Shown here: piece after piece, positions 10,506 to 21,419 of the stretch | Position numbering within the stretch: position 1 is the stretch's first letter | Layout of the letters: each line of letters begins with the position of its first letter | From: Chara braunii | Lineage: Eukaryota; Streptophyta; Charophyceae; Charales; Characeae | Assembly: GCA_003427395.1 (NCBI GenBank) | Contig: BFEA01001124.1 | Coordinates: 3,610 to 40,011, forward strand | DNA length: 36,402 nt | Direction: 5' to 3' | The notes under the pieces: model-generated | What the model was told of the DNA's origin: nothing | The model's database searches: none | Seen by the model: the letters and a program-made list of their open reading frames with translations, nothing else | Position numbers and translations under genes: made by a program

Positions 10506-10570
10506 TGCGCCCTGATCTGCTCGTTAATCGGTCGATTGTTCAGTGGAAGGGTGCGTTGTTCGGTGGATTG
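10491..10570. repeat. Short hairpin, about 20-bp stem
   Basis: CAATCCACCGAACAATGCGCC at 10491-10511 pairs with 10549-10570 with one or two mismatches, leaving a loop of about 37 bases. It overlaps the outer end of the larger foldback and may be part of its terminal structure. Confidence 0.65.
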
Positions 10571-11503
10571 ATTGCTCGTATGAGTCGACTGTTCATCATT
10601 TTGGACCCTATGGACTAAACGGACAACCGCTTGCGTGATACCGCGGCCGGTGTAGCGCCGTGAAGCGCGCGAGGGTGGCTGGTTCAGTCCACCGGTTGCA
10701 TGGGATGGTTGGCCATGGATTCCATCAACGATTCCCTGGAGGAACCGCGTGGGTTCAGGTCTGTCTGCCTAAACACGATTTAAGACATGTACATACGCTC
10801 ACACGATTCCACACATTGCAGGAACCAAAAAATAAACACATACAGAAGACGCGAATCCTGACACCAGCTAGCAAGCATACATGCACACACAAGGAATCAA
10901 ATGCAGAAGACCGCTCGAACATGCGCAGATCATGCAAACACACACAACGAATCCCATTACACGAATCCCTCTACAACGAATCCGTCTTACACGAAACGTT
11001 TCAAGTTTTCACAGACGATAAGTTTTCATACATACACACACGAAATGTTTGCATTCACACAAAACGGATCGACTCTCAAACATTCATACAAAACGTGCGC
11101 AGTCCCACATACGAATCCCTCTACAACGATTCCCTCTTACATAAAATCCTGTACAACGAATCCACCTTACACGAATCCCTGTACAAGATGAAGATGTCGA
11201 CACACACACGGATCGTCTGCACACACGAAACGTGTACTCACCCCGATGAAGATGTCGTCTGGAGAACGGATCGTTCCCATGAAAATCGTGATTATGTTCT
11301 CGACTGCACGTGGGTCTCTGTTCAAACGGCGGTGGACAAAGCGCGGAAGATGACGTGGGGCTGCGCATAAAGCGGGGCTGCACAGAAAGCAGCGCGGGAG
11401 GTGATCACCGTGGCGTTGGCGAGCGCGCGTGGGTTCGCTGTTCAAACAGCGGAGGACAAGGCGCAACGCTGAAAACCGCGATGGCGCCAATCATCGTGCC
11501 GCG
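10571..11503 (+). repeat. Non-coding stretch with 15-bp CGAATCCCTCTACAA-type repeats
   Basis: From about 10956 to 11190 short units of the form ACGAATCCCTCTACA recur imperfectly in two clusters (10956-11000 and 11105-11190). Elsewhere the DNA is rich in CACA and ACAC steps. A 236-codon frame (10660-11370) crosses it but merely translates the repeats (LHESLYNES and similar), so I do not call a gene. Confidence 0.5.
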
Positions 11504-11624
11504 GCGCTGGGGATGGACAACGTGGCGCTGCGCTGGGGACGGACCACATGGCGCTGCGCTGGGGATGGACGACGTGGCGCAGCGCTGGGGATGGCCGACG
11601 CGGCGCAGCGCTGGGGATGGTGTT
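11504..11624 (+). repeat. 26-bp minisatellite, about 4.6 units
   Basis: Four full units and part of a fifth, each beginning GCGCTGGGGATGG and ending GTGGCGC(T/A), arranged head to tail at exactly 26 bases. Units differ by one to four bases. No gene needs it; open frames on both strands simply cycle through the repeat. Confidence 0.88.
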
Positions 11625-12385
11625 CGCGAGAGCGGGAGTGCAAGTGCGCAGTCTGACAGCATCTCCGCAACGACATGCGAGTGTGCAAAATGAACACTAG
11701 GGGGCCGGTTTCGTTTTCAGGCGCCCGACGGGCCTTCCGCGCGGAAGGAAAGGCCTTTTTCGAAATCGAAATCGTGGCACCTGGTGGGGGGCGGGAACTT
11801 TTCACCCATTCAACTTGGAGGAAAAAGCGCGAGAGTCCGAGCATCGTTGGATTTGTCCAACCAACGACTACGGTCCGTGTGCGCGTGAGGCCTGCATGCG
11901 TCACGACGCGTGTGAGGGACGATGGTGACAATCAGAAGCAAGCCTTTCCGGAAGACACCAGGCGAGGGGGGGGGGGTCGGAGGGGTGGCATTTTCGCTGA
12001 CGGGCAGGAGGACCATTGGACGACAGTGAAAGCCCTGGGCGAGCCGTCCGATTTGCGCATCGCAAGGCCATTTCGTGGCGGGGTGGGAGCCTGGGAGGGT
12101 TCTGTGACGCGGAACGTCACACCGGAGACCGACCAGCAGGCAGTTGCGTGAAAGCTCCCACGCAAGTGGACAGCCCGGTTCACCGTCCTATTCCCTGCAT
12201 TTAGTCCTGCTTGATGACAGCTCCGCTGCGCTGTGCCATCGTCGTCATTTCCCCCAAGCTGCGCCTCGCCGGCCCCGTCCTCGGCGAACGATCTCCAAGG
12301 TACGTCGGCTTGCGTTCGGCGGCAACATGGCGTCCGCAAACCGTCCCGGCCCTCCACTCCCTGCCCCGTTCCCTACGTGTGGCAA
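11625..12385. other. No gene recognised
   Basis: Open frames of up to 158 codons exist here on both strands (for example plus 11675-12151), but they have no domain I recognise. A run of eleven G interrupts them near 11967. I see no repeat other than this. Confidence 0.4.
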
Positions 12386-13084
<699 letters not shown>

Positions 13085-13357
13085 TCTCTCTTTTGTGGTG
13101 TGTCGATTTGCCACTTCGCTTGTAGCTTTCGGCATGACGGCGGGCCGACAGACGTCCTCCTCCAAACACGATGAGTGCGCTGCGGTCCATGTGGCACCAC
13201 GGAGCGAACCTCGTTCTGCAGCAACGAAAGCTCGCAATCGGTCTAGCAGTCTGGTCGTTGTTGACGCGTCTGAGCCTTTCACGAGCGAAGTCGAAGGAGG
13301 CATTTGACGTGGCCCCCCGGGATCCGATCTCGCACACGTTCCTTCTGGCAAGTACAC

Positions 13358-13795
13358 GAAGTTCGGATGCCGGCGGACTAGCACGGTTGCGATCCACCAG
13401 TGCAGCTTGAGATCGTGAACATGAAGTTCGGATCCCGACGGACTCTCGCTTTGCCAACCGGTCAGGAATGCGCGCAATATGCACATGACTCCACAATTGT
13501 CCGGACCAAGACACAACTTTCCTGCCGCTACGGTTGCGGGCAGTTTGCAGGTTGCAACCTGAACGGTGCCAGAATGACTGCTCGCTTTTTTGGACAAGCG
13601 GCCAGGCTCATTAGAGATGTCCCTGGTTCGACAAAGTTCGGATGTCAACGGACATTAAGAAATTTGCATCGCCCGTCCCGTCGGCTGCCAAGCCACCCCT
13701 GGTGCCGTGACTGATCGGTTTTCGGACAAGCGGATCAACTCGGCTATATTTGACGAAAGCCCTCGATTCACGAAGTTCGAATCCCGGTGTACTTC
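13358..13795 (+). repeat. 24-bp motif copies, second group
   Basis: Motif copies lie in forward orientation at 13358-13381, 13423-13446, 13633-13656 and 13772-13795. All share AAGTTCGGAT or a one-base variant of it. The surrounding DNA (13083-13930) has no recognised gene. The copy at 13772 and its downstream 60 bases (ACTTCGCGTAGTGTGCGCC...) are repeated at 13934 and 15155. Confidence 0.75.
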
Positions 13796-13933
13796 GCGTA
13801 GTGTGCGCCGTCAAATCGCTCGAATCGGAATACCCCGATTCATGACCAACGAATGTGTTGTCATTGCCAACAACGTTTTTGACCAGCCTTGCCTGTTTGA
13901 CTTAGCCGTGGTTGCCGGGAACCCTGATTTCAT

Positions 13934-14486
13934 GAAGTTCGGATCCCGGCGCACTTCACGTAATGTCCGCCATCGAATCGCTCGGCTTGGAAGACCCTAG
14001 CTGCTCCAGCACCCGCCAAATTCGGATCCCGACGATCTTAGAGTGTCCACATAAATCTGACCGTTGTTTTCGACAGCTTGAACTTCCCCGTCCGTCGTCA
14101 AAAGTGCTCGCCTTCTGAGTTGCCCTGAAGGGGTTCATTGGGGTTGACGATGGTGTCACTGGCCGGGTCCATTTCCGGTATGCCATGGATCTTCGTTCGT
14201 CGCCGCCCCAAAATGCGGTGCGCCCTAGCATCGCGCCTGCTTCTGTGCAAACGCCAACCACCCGTTCCAATACCTGCAGTCGGGCGAAGACCTGTTACTT
14301 GCTATAGGCGAATCAACCAAGTTCGGATCCTGGCGGACTTTGAGAATCCACACATATCCAACCGTCCTTCGCGTGACGCTGGAGCTTCGAGTGCGAGTTG
14401 ATTGCGAGAGGACTGTGGGTGTGAGAAATTGTTCGCCTTCTGAAATGCCCTTCAAGGCGTTTATGGGGGTTGCCGAAAATAAGGGA
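13934..14486 (+). repeat. Direct repeat copy A, about 553 bp, with three 24-bp motifs
   Basis: This copy is collinear with 15155-15708 (copy B) from the motif at its left end to CGAAAATAAGGG at its right end. Motifs lie at 13934-13957, 14017-14040 and 14318-14341. Shared landmarks are ACTTCACGTAATGT, GACAGCTTG(A/G)ACTTCCCCG, GTCACTGGCCGGGTCCATTT and GATTGCGAGAGGACTGTGG. Similarity by eye is about 85 percent. It ends at a hairpin with CCCCCATA(A/G)ACCCC-type ends. No protein is recognised; this looks like a non-autonomous mobile element or its fragment. Confidence 0.8.
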
Positions 14487-14565
14487 CACGACCATTGTCA
14501 CCGTCGGCCACCCCCATAGACCCCTTCAAGGGCATTTCAGAAGGTGAACAATTTTTCGCACCCCC
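14418..14565. repeat. Hairpin with about 57-bp arms
   Basis: 14418-14474 pairs with 14507-14565, with arms about 85 percent complementary and a loop of 32 bases. Each arm holds CTTCTGAAATGCCCTT and a TATGGGGGT end (or complements). The outward arrangement resembles two terminal inverted repeats abutting head to head. Confidence 0.8.
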
Positions 14566-15154
14566 ATCATTGTTGCCCCCCAACGGTTTTGACCGTCGCG
14601 GTGCGCTGAGTATTGTCGCAGACATGCTTGTGTTTCTGCGTGCTGTACGGTTTGCGCTGTCGCACGTTGGCGTTCCAGGTGCGCGAGTCGGGAGTCGCCT
14701 TATCGATTGACCGAATCGTTGTTTGGAAGGGTTGCAGCGGGGGATCTTTCATCCATTTCTACATTTTTGTTCTCTGCGAAGTGGACATGTCCGAGTTCGA
14801 TAAGCTCTTGCACGAGTACCTTTGAATGGAACACCGCACGAGTCCGCGTAGACCATGGTGAGAATCAATGTTTATAGCGGTCAGTTTGGGGTCGCGCTGC
14901 GCCGAATTGTGCAGTGGTGCATCCACCACTACCCTTTGTTTTGCGCGTGTTTTCGTTCAACGACAACAGAGCCTTCCTTTTGTGCGCCCAAACAAAGCGT
15001 TCCTTGTGTGCACCCACTGGCGCTCCCTTCCCCTGACACCGACCGCACGAAAACAGGTTCATTGCTACTCCACCACTCGCCAAATTCGGATCCTGGCGAA
15101 CTTTTAGGCTCCGCGTAAATCTGACTGTTATTATGAACAGCTTGGATTTTGCTT
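14566..15154. other. Inter-repeat DNA, no gene recognised
   Basis: No convincing coding region. A 24-bp motif copy lies at 15081-15104 with downstream sequence (CTCCGCGTAAATCTGACTGTTATT) similar to the interior of repeats A and B, so a third partial copy overlaps the right end of this stretch. Confidence 0.5.
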
Positions 15155-15708
15155 CTGCCTTGGATCCCGGCGGACTTCACGTAATGTGCGCCATCGAAAC
15201 GCTCGACTGGGAAGACCCTTGCTACTCCAGCACCCGCCAAATTTGGATCCCGGCGAACTTAGAGTCTCCACGTAGATCTGACCGTTATTTTTCGACAGCT
15301 TGGACTTCCCCGTCCGTCCTCAAAAGTGCTCGTCTTCTTTGTTGCCCTGAAAGGGGTTCATTGGGGTTGACGTCGGAGTCACTGGCCGGGTCCATTTCTG
15401 GTATGGCGTGGATCTTCGTTCATCGCCCCCCCGAAATGCGATGCGTCCGTTCATCGCCTACTTCTGTGCAAACGCCAACCACCCGTTTCAATACCTGCAG
15501 CCATGCGAAGACCTGTTAAACGCTACAGGCGAATTAACCAAGTTCAGATCCTGGCGGACTTTGAGAATCGACGCATATCCAATTGTCCTTCGCGTGACGC
15601 CTGGAGCGTTGAATGCGAGTTGATTGCGAGAGGACTGTGGGGGCGAGAAATTGCTCGCCTTCTGAAATGCCCTTGAAGGGGTTTATGGGGGTTGCCGAAA
15701 ATAAGGGT
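15155..15708 (+). repeat. Direct repeat copy B, about 554 bp
   Basis: Second copy of the repeat described at 13934-14486, in the same orientation and about 1.2 kb downstream. Motifs lie at 15157-15178 (left end truncated), 15238-15261 and 15539-15562. The right end is again CTTCTGAAATGCCCTTGAAG followed by a TTTATGGGGGTTG end. The two copies are diverged by substitutions, several at CG or TG positions. Confidence 0.8.
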
Positions 15709-15741
15709 CAAAGTCAACAACCCCCATAAACCCCTTCGACG
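15671..15741. repeat. Hairpin with 22-bp arms at the start of the transposase region
   Basis: 15671-15693 (ending GGGTTTATGGGGGTTG) pairs with 15716-15741 (beginning CAACCCCCATAAACCCC) around a loop of about 22 bases. The right arm then runs into sequence not found in the other hairpin, upstream of the transposase. It may be the left terminal repeat of the transposase-bearing element, but I see no matching far end inside the window. Confidence 0.6.
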
Positions 15742-15933
15742 GGGGGAGGTTAGCCCTTACTTCTATAGTAATTGTGCTTACAGTTTGCTCCGCTGTTTTG
15801 CAGGGTGTGGACACGAATTGGAATGAATCGTTCAATCCACGCAAGAGAGATTAATCGATTACGCTGACGGGAATCGCATCCGCTGCACCGACGGTTATAT
15901 GGCGGCGCCAAAGACGGCTGGCTGAACGGCCAC

Positions 15934-16432
15934 ATGAACCCGACTATGGAAACTGGACAAGCCGTCGACTTACGTTACCAGCTAAAACACTTGGGATTGG
16001 CCCCGACGACCTCTTCAGACAGTTCGCCGTTCCAACAGTCCTCTTCGGACAGTTTGCCGTTCCAACAGTCCTCTTCGGACAGCACAGGCGAGTCCAACAC
16101 AGTGCGAAGTGATGATGCGATTCGAATTGAGAGTCAGTCTGGGTCGGAAGCGTCTCGCAGAGGTGATGCAGAGAGAAGGGCGATACTGCAGATTTTGCCC
16201 GCACCTCTGCCACGCGAAAGACGACGGTATCGCATGGCTAATAGGAACGCTAGGAGGAAAGAACGGTACAAAAGAGCGAGGAACATGCTGTCCGAAAAAA
16301 GACTGCTCATGGTGCGCAGCATGGCATGTTGCAAGGCTCGATGATGTTACGACATGTCGCCTGAGGAAGTGTGAAAGGTTAAACAAGGACTGTACAGTAA
16401 GAGTCTGGGAGAGCGAGCTGAGTGGTGGATGA
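15934..16432 (+). pseudogene. N-terminal part of the DUF7869-like transposase (two overlapping frames)
   Basis: The ATG at 15934 opens a 136-codon frame in the same phase as the downstream transposase, ending at a stop at 16342-16344. It has a Ser-rich acidic stretch with a decapeptide repeat, then a very basic segment (ERRRYRMANRNARRKERYKR). In the next frame, 16109-16432 carries clustered cysteines (YCRFC, TCCPKKDCSWC, TTCRLRKCERL) and runs to the ATG at 16429, overlapping by ATGA. Members of this family often have a Cys-rich N-terminus, so I suspect the true protein switches frame (indel or unrecognised intron) between 16200 and 16430. A splice-acceptor-like TTTGCTCCGCTGTTTTGCAG lies at about 15784-15803. 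Which frame is real is unresolved. Confidence 0.5.
16017..16087 (+). repeat. 30-bp in-frame tandem repeat
   Basis: About 2.4 units of 30 bp, each encoding S-S-S-D-S-(S/L)-P-F-Q-Q, in the Ser-rich N-terminus upstream of the transposase. The period is a multiple of three, so the frame is kept. Confidence 0.85.
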
Positions 16433-17874
16433 AAAGTATTAAGGATTTCACAGTAAATGAGGGTCGACAGAAACGTGTCCGCCCTGTGGAGTTGGAACGT
16501 TCAATGTGCGTCAGGGCATACTGCAATGTACTCGGTGTCTCGCGTAATACATTTTACAGCTACAAAAAACGTTTCGACGATGGCTACGTGTGTTCCGAGC
16601 ATGGCCTGACGGGAAGATATCGGCCAACCGATAAAACGGTCGCCATGCTTGCCAGCATGAGGACGTTCATCGAGTGTCATGCGGATAGCATGCCGAATGA
16701 GGTGGCTAACCAAGGTGGGGTTTGTAGATCGAAGCTTCGACTACCGGCTGCTTTCACGAAGAGATCAATTTATGAGTCCATCAAATCCGACTTTCTGGCC
16801 GCTGGCCTCGATGTCGTGTCTGAGTCCAACTTTTATAAGTTGTGGCGGAAGCACTTTTTCCACGTTTCCCTCGTGCAATCTAACACGTTCACGAAGTACG
16901 TCGTCTGTCATGAACTGAAGGAACGTATACAATATGCTGCTCTTCCTCGAGATTGAGAACGAGATCGAAAGGATATGAAAGCACACCAAATGAGGCAAGT
17001 TGAACACAGATTGGACTACTGTCGAGCGAAAACTGATTCCATGGTTCGTCCGAACGAGCGTTTGTGTCTCATCATTGACGGCATGGATCAGAAGAAAACA
17101 ACTATCCCCCATATTGGTCAAGCGAACTACTCGAAAGCACTTAGGCACGAGATGATGATGAAGACTAATCTGACAGGCGTCATTGCACACGGTAGAGACC
17201 CTAGTATATATGTATACACGTGGATTCCATATTTCAAACACGTTTCGAACACGGTCGCTACTTGTGTTATGAGAACCCTTGTCGAAATTCAAGGGAACGG
17301 GACGCCACTGCCACGGTTTTTGCGCATTCAAGCAGATAATTGTTGGCGGGACAACAAGAACAAGTACAGATGTGCGCTGGTTGCACTCTTGGTTAAGTTT
17401 GAAGTTTTCGAAGAGGTAGAAATAGGTTTCAGGCTGGTGGGACACACCCATACAGACGTTGACGCTACTTTCAGCGTTTTCTCGAAGAAATTGAAAGACG
17501 TAGACGCTTATACTATGGACGAGTTCTTCGAGCTTATAGAGCAATCCGACAAAAAGCCTCCCAAATATATTTTCCTCGATACGATGGAAGATTGGATTAG
17601 TATAGTGGGCCCGTGCGTTGCATCAGACATTACCGGTATTTCAAAACCGCACTTGCTTAAATTTTTGATGGTTGGACATAATCTGGGCATGTTGTACAAA
17701 GAGTTTTGTGATGACGACGAATGGTTGCCCGAGGAAGGTCAGATTTATTGGTTCAATCAAAACCCCGATGAGAGCTATGCAGGTCCTTCGTGGTCGTTTG
17801 ACCCGCCTCATGTGCAACCATTTCCTCGAAATGACTATTTGAATGACAAAAATGGTGAACATGTTATTCGTTAA
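16429..17874 (+). pseudogene. DUF7869-like DDE/RNase H-fold transposase, one in-frame TGA
   Basis: A frame of 482 codons from the ATG at 16429 to the TAA at 17872-17874, broken only by a TGA at 16954-16956. A possible helix-turn-helix lies at CNVLGVSRNTFYSYKKRF (about 16530-16585), and HGLTGRY follows. The C-terminal half has the pattern I associate with DUF7869-type proteins: IIDGMDQKK (Asp at 17077-17079 and 17086-17088), QADNCWRDNKNKY (Asp at 17335-17337) and VGHTHTDVDATFS (Asp at 17455-17457 and 17461-17463). Three separated acidic positions in this order fit a DDE/D catalytic core, which would cut and join transposon ends. The family name is from memory and the catalytic assignment is inferred. 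It converges on the Ulp1 protease gene. Its last five codons form the outer edge of the inverted duplication, and no second copy is seen beside the right arm. Confidence 0.72.
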
Positions 17875-17929
17875 AATATGACATTATATTGTGTCCTCTT
17901 TCGAACAAATTTAGTTTTGGCTACAGCCT

Positions 17930-18690
17930 TAGCAATGTAGGCATGCCCATCCACTCTGCCCATATGCCGAAGCGTGCTGAGATCCATACTTGTTTAAAAT
18001 TGTGAGGACCAAGGCCCCTTGATTGTGTCCTTGTCGGAGAAGTTCGACAAGTGTGCTGAGATCCGTACTTCTTTAGGATTGTGATGAGCAAGGCGACTTA
18101 ATTGTATCCTTCTTGGACGAGCTCGCTTCCACTATCCCGAAGAAACGTAGGCATGTTCATCCTCTCGGCCGAAACATCTAATACTCATATGGATGTTTGG
18201 TGAGATTCCGTTTTCTTTACAATGCGTAGTATAGCGATTGTCCATCCTCCCAGACAATTGGCCCGCATGCAGAAGTGTGTTGAGATTCATACTTCTTATA
18301 CTTAAAAAATTTAATGAGCAAGGCATTACCACCGGATCGATGTTGGATAACACTTTTATGAAGCGCCTTGATTGTCTCGTTGTTGGACAAGCTTGCTTCG
18401 GTTGTCTTTCAGTAACATAGGTATGTCTATCATCTCGGCGAGTCGGTTATATGGATTCGGTGATATTAGTGTTCTTTAGAAGGCTTAGTATAGCGACAAG
18501 CACGGTCAGACACGTGGGGAACATGCGGAAGTGTGCTGAGATCCATACTTGTTATACTGTAGAAGGCTTAGTATAGCAACAAGCACGCCGAGGCACTTAG
18601 CCAACATGCGGAAGTGTGTCGAGATCCATACTTGTTATACTTAAGAAATTTGATGAGCGTGGTGTCTTAATTGAACCCATGGTGGATAAT
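17930..18690 (-). repeat. AT-rich outer region of left arm with CpG-poor relatives of the 24-bp motif
   Basis: Five 24-base sequences of the type GAAGTGTGCTGAG followed by ATCCATACTTG occur at 17969-17992, 18048-18071, 18272-18295, 18528-18551 and 18611-18634. They sit inside larger, irregular repeats that also share TTATACTTAA and TGATGAGCAAGGC-like blocks. Aligned with the reverse form of the GC-rich 24-bp motif, they agree at about 17 of 23 positions, and several differences are C to T or G to A. No coding capacity is seen from 17875 to about 19390, which is AT-rich. Confidence 0.65.
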
Positions 18691-19395
18691 ACATTTCCGA
18701 ATGTCATCGCTATTGCACTTTGTTCAAGTGATGCAATGTATGTTTGATAATATTTGGGTTTTTTTTGCAATGTGATGAAATGCATACAAAGAAGGGGGTT
18801 GATTATATTGGCAAGCAACATCTGCACTTGAGCAGGTCATTCATAGAAGTCCTAGACATGAACACGAAGTTATTTGTTAAATGCACTACAGACAATCACA
18901 AAGCAAGTGATGGTCGCGTAACGAACTGCACACTGACGCACTTATCAAGAGTTGTTATGCATGGGCACACCAATTTATTATATCGCACAAGAAATTCGGA
19001 TATCATCTGACTTCAATTGTTATGCACACCGTAGGCTATTATATGTGAAATTTGGAGAAAAGAACGCAACAAGAATTTGTCCCACGAGAAAAGATGCAGA
19101 TGACAAAGTCTACAAATGCCACCATACAGACAACGACCATCCTAAACAGAACTCAAAATTGAGCGAATAAAAGAGAACGAAGTTGCACTGAGAAAGGCAG
19201 TGGAGTAATGTCATGTCTAAGCAAAAACAATCACCATTGAATGGAATATAATAAAAAAAATATACACAAGTGATGAAAATGAATCAAAGACAATGGTGTT
19301 CCAAAAGACATGTTGCCAATTGTCGTCTAATTACAGGTATATCTTCAGAAGAGAACCTGAAAGGTGGTTAATCACCGCGCTGCAACAACGTTGCA
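18691..19395. other. AT-rich non-coding region between the outer repeats and the Ulp1 gene
   Basis: Low-GC DNA mirrored at 34403-35030 in the right arm. Open frames are short and carry no recognised domain. It may hold the 3' untranslated region of the Ulp1 gene. Confidence 0.5.
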
Positions 19396-20578
19396 AACGT
19401 CAACATGAACACCCCGCAAATAGCTCCGTCAACTTGTCTCGGAACTCCTCCACAACAACGTTCCCCGCCATAGACTCTCAACTCCCAGGCGACCGGCCAT
19501 GTGAGGTATGACGTTTTGAATACTGTACAATCAACTCGAAAACACAAAGGTAGAAACGCGAATGTGCTATAACGCGAGGAGAGGAGTCGAAAATCTCGAA
19601 GACATTGTCCCTCAAATTGATGGAAAGGAGGATTCAGTGATCATTGTCTTTGTGCACCGGAACGAAGATCATATCGAAGCAAAGCAGATCTACATTCTTA
19701 GCCCACCTTTCCACCCCACCGTGTCCATGAAGTTGCAGCTTACTGAAGAAGAAAGAACTGAAGCTTAAGACTCGAAGGTCTGATGATGTTTGACGTGTCA
19801 TTTGTAGTCGACCCCAAAAGCGCCATGTAGAAATTCACCACCTCATCGTTGAGCTTCCCATCGACAAGCAAGACGGTGAGCAGATCTTTAGCAGTGATTC
19901 TCACTTGACCATCACCGAAAGTAGATAGAACATGATGAGGTGGCACCAAACCTCGGGATATGTCACCCATAACCGTCAAGACTCGAGGCGCAATCGCGTT
20001 ATCGAAAATCCCCCTGCAGGCTCCACGTGCTCTGGCGCCAACTGCACAGCATCGACCAATGCACACGCCGGGTTATGAGTAATAGTGTTCTAAAGATCGT
20101 CCCTCATCGCGCGATGCTCAACTAAGTATTTTTCGTACATGGCCTGACCCCTAGTCACAGATCGCGGATACGTCCCCTTCTCCGGAGGCAGAAGGGAAAG
20201 ACATTCATCAATGGCCACGGCATGGTCCTTCTCCCTAGTCTCGACATCAACCCCTGATGCATTTAACATATTCTTGTGCCTTGTCGTGAACCCGGGGACT
20301 TTCTGCAGTATTCGTGATGGATATTTCGAGAAAATGGACGACCTTCGTTTCCGAGTCGGCCCTACCCCTGTAAAACAAAAGAAAGACAGAACCCGAAATA
20401 AATATACGATTCGATGAAAGTTGAAAAGTAAAATATTGATATAGCCATGCAGACGATGGCCTCTCCAACCAGTGGAGTTTGCCATTACATGGTCGAGTCC
20501 AGCGAGGACCATGTGAGCCTTTGGACACGAAGACGAGGAGCGCAGTCGAGCCTGAGACCCCTGCACAACGCGAAGCAA
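19396..20578 (-). pseudogene. Ulp1/SENP-type cysteine protease gene, left copy
   Basis: Ulp1 (C48) proteases cut ubiquitin-like SUMO from proteins; related ones occur in several eukaryotic DNA transposons. From 20066 downwards the frame reads ITAKDLLTVLLVDGKLNDEVVNFYMALL, the typical N-terminal Ulp1 block, then GGVERW, FDMIFVPVHKDNDH and DGAICGVFML. The catalytic His (19637-19639) is followed by TGA instead of the usual Trp codon (19634-19636). The Cys (19416-19418) lies in the canonical C-G-V-F context. A one-base deletion precedes the Gln-Val-Asp-Gly block and another frame change lies near 19740. The upstream part (20578-20090) holds an intron-like AT-rich insert ending TTTGTTTTACAG (intron end about 20368), then a basic exon (GPTRKRRSSIFSKYPSRIL). 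The gene is dead in this copy. Confidence 0.8.
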
Positions 20579-21419
20579 GAAAACATCAGAACAAACAATA
20601 TGGGAGCCGGCAAACGACGAAGTCCGGATTCCGGCGGACTAAAAGCCACAATGCGCAGACACCGACCAACAGGTCCGGCCCTGACACTGGAAGCGAGGAC
20701 ACTGGCGCATTAAAAAGATCGAACCACCGGAAGGTCTGTGTTTTGTACACTGCCGGCGTAGTCACGACCAGTGTCGGCGGGAGACGGAAAGCCGACACTT
20801 GCGCATGTGCGGATGTTGGCGGAGTATCAGAGAGTAAGTACATCACGCACCCACAATAGAAGCGCGGACACCGGCGGACTTAAACAACCAGCAGATAGAA
20901 GGGTTGTTTTATCTTCTCGGAAGGGGTTGTTTCGTCCGCCGGTATCTACACTTGTATTGCGGAAGGGTGACGACGTCAGTCTCTGTGTGCCGTCGCGGAT
21001 GAAAGTCCGCCGGAATCCTTACTTAACCATGTGCCAGCTCTCCTCATGTTGTCGACAACGGAAGTGCGGATACCGGCGGACCACAACGACCTGTCCTGCC
21101 GACGGAAGAATAGCACACTCCAGACGACGCGGACAAGGCAGGTGTGTCATACCGAAAGGACCCAATGTTGTAGTCCGACGATATCCACACTTGCTCTGTC
21201 GAGGCCAACACCGGTTGATCTCTGTGTGCCCCTCGGGGCTCGAATTTTGGCGCAGGGAGAACTGCGCCAGTGTCGACAATCCTCTTCTGTGGCCGCACAG
21301 ACCTCCGTCTTCGCTACCGTCCATGGGAAGGCGGAACTTGTCCTCTCGTCAACGACAGGATGGCCAACTGACATCGTTGGCACTTTAGAGACGTAAACGT
21401 GCAGACGTGGTGAAGATCA
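20579..21419. repeat. Intergenic segment of left arm with alternating 24-bp motifs
   Basis: Motif copies in both orientations: 20619-20642, 20859-20882, about 20930-20953 (reverse), 21001-21024 (reverse), 21061-21084 and about 21169-21192 (reverse). Alternating orientation would let neighbouring copies pair as hairpins. No gene recognised. It separates the ParB-like gene (upstream on the minus strand) from the Ulp1 gene. Confidence 0.7.

Noticed and set aside
16954-16956. Alternative genetic code with TGA as sense
   Set aside because: TGA, TAG and TAA all interrupt the pseudogenes, and paired copies show sense codons at the same sites. Ordinary nonsense mutation explains it.
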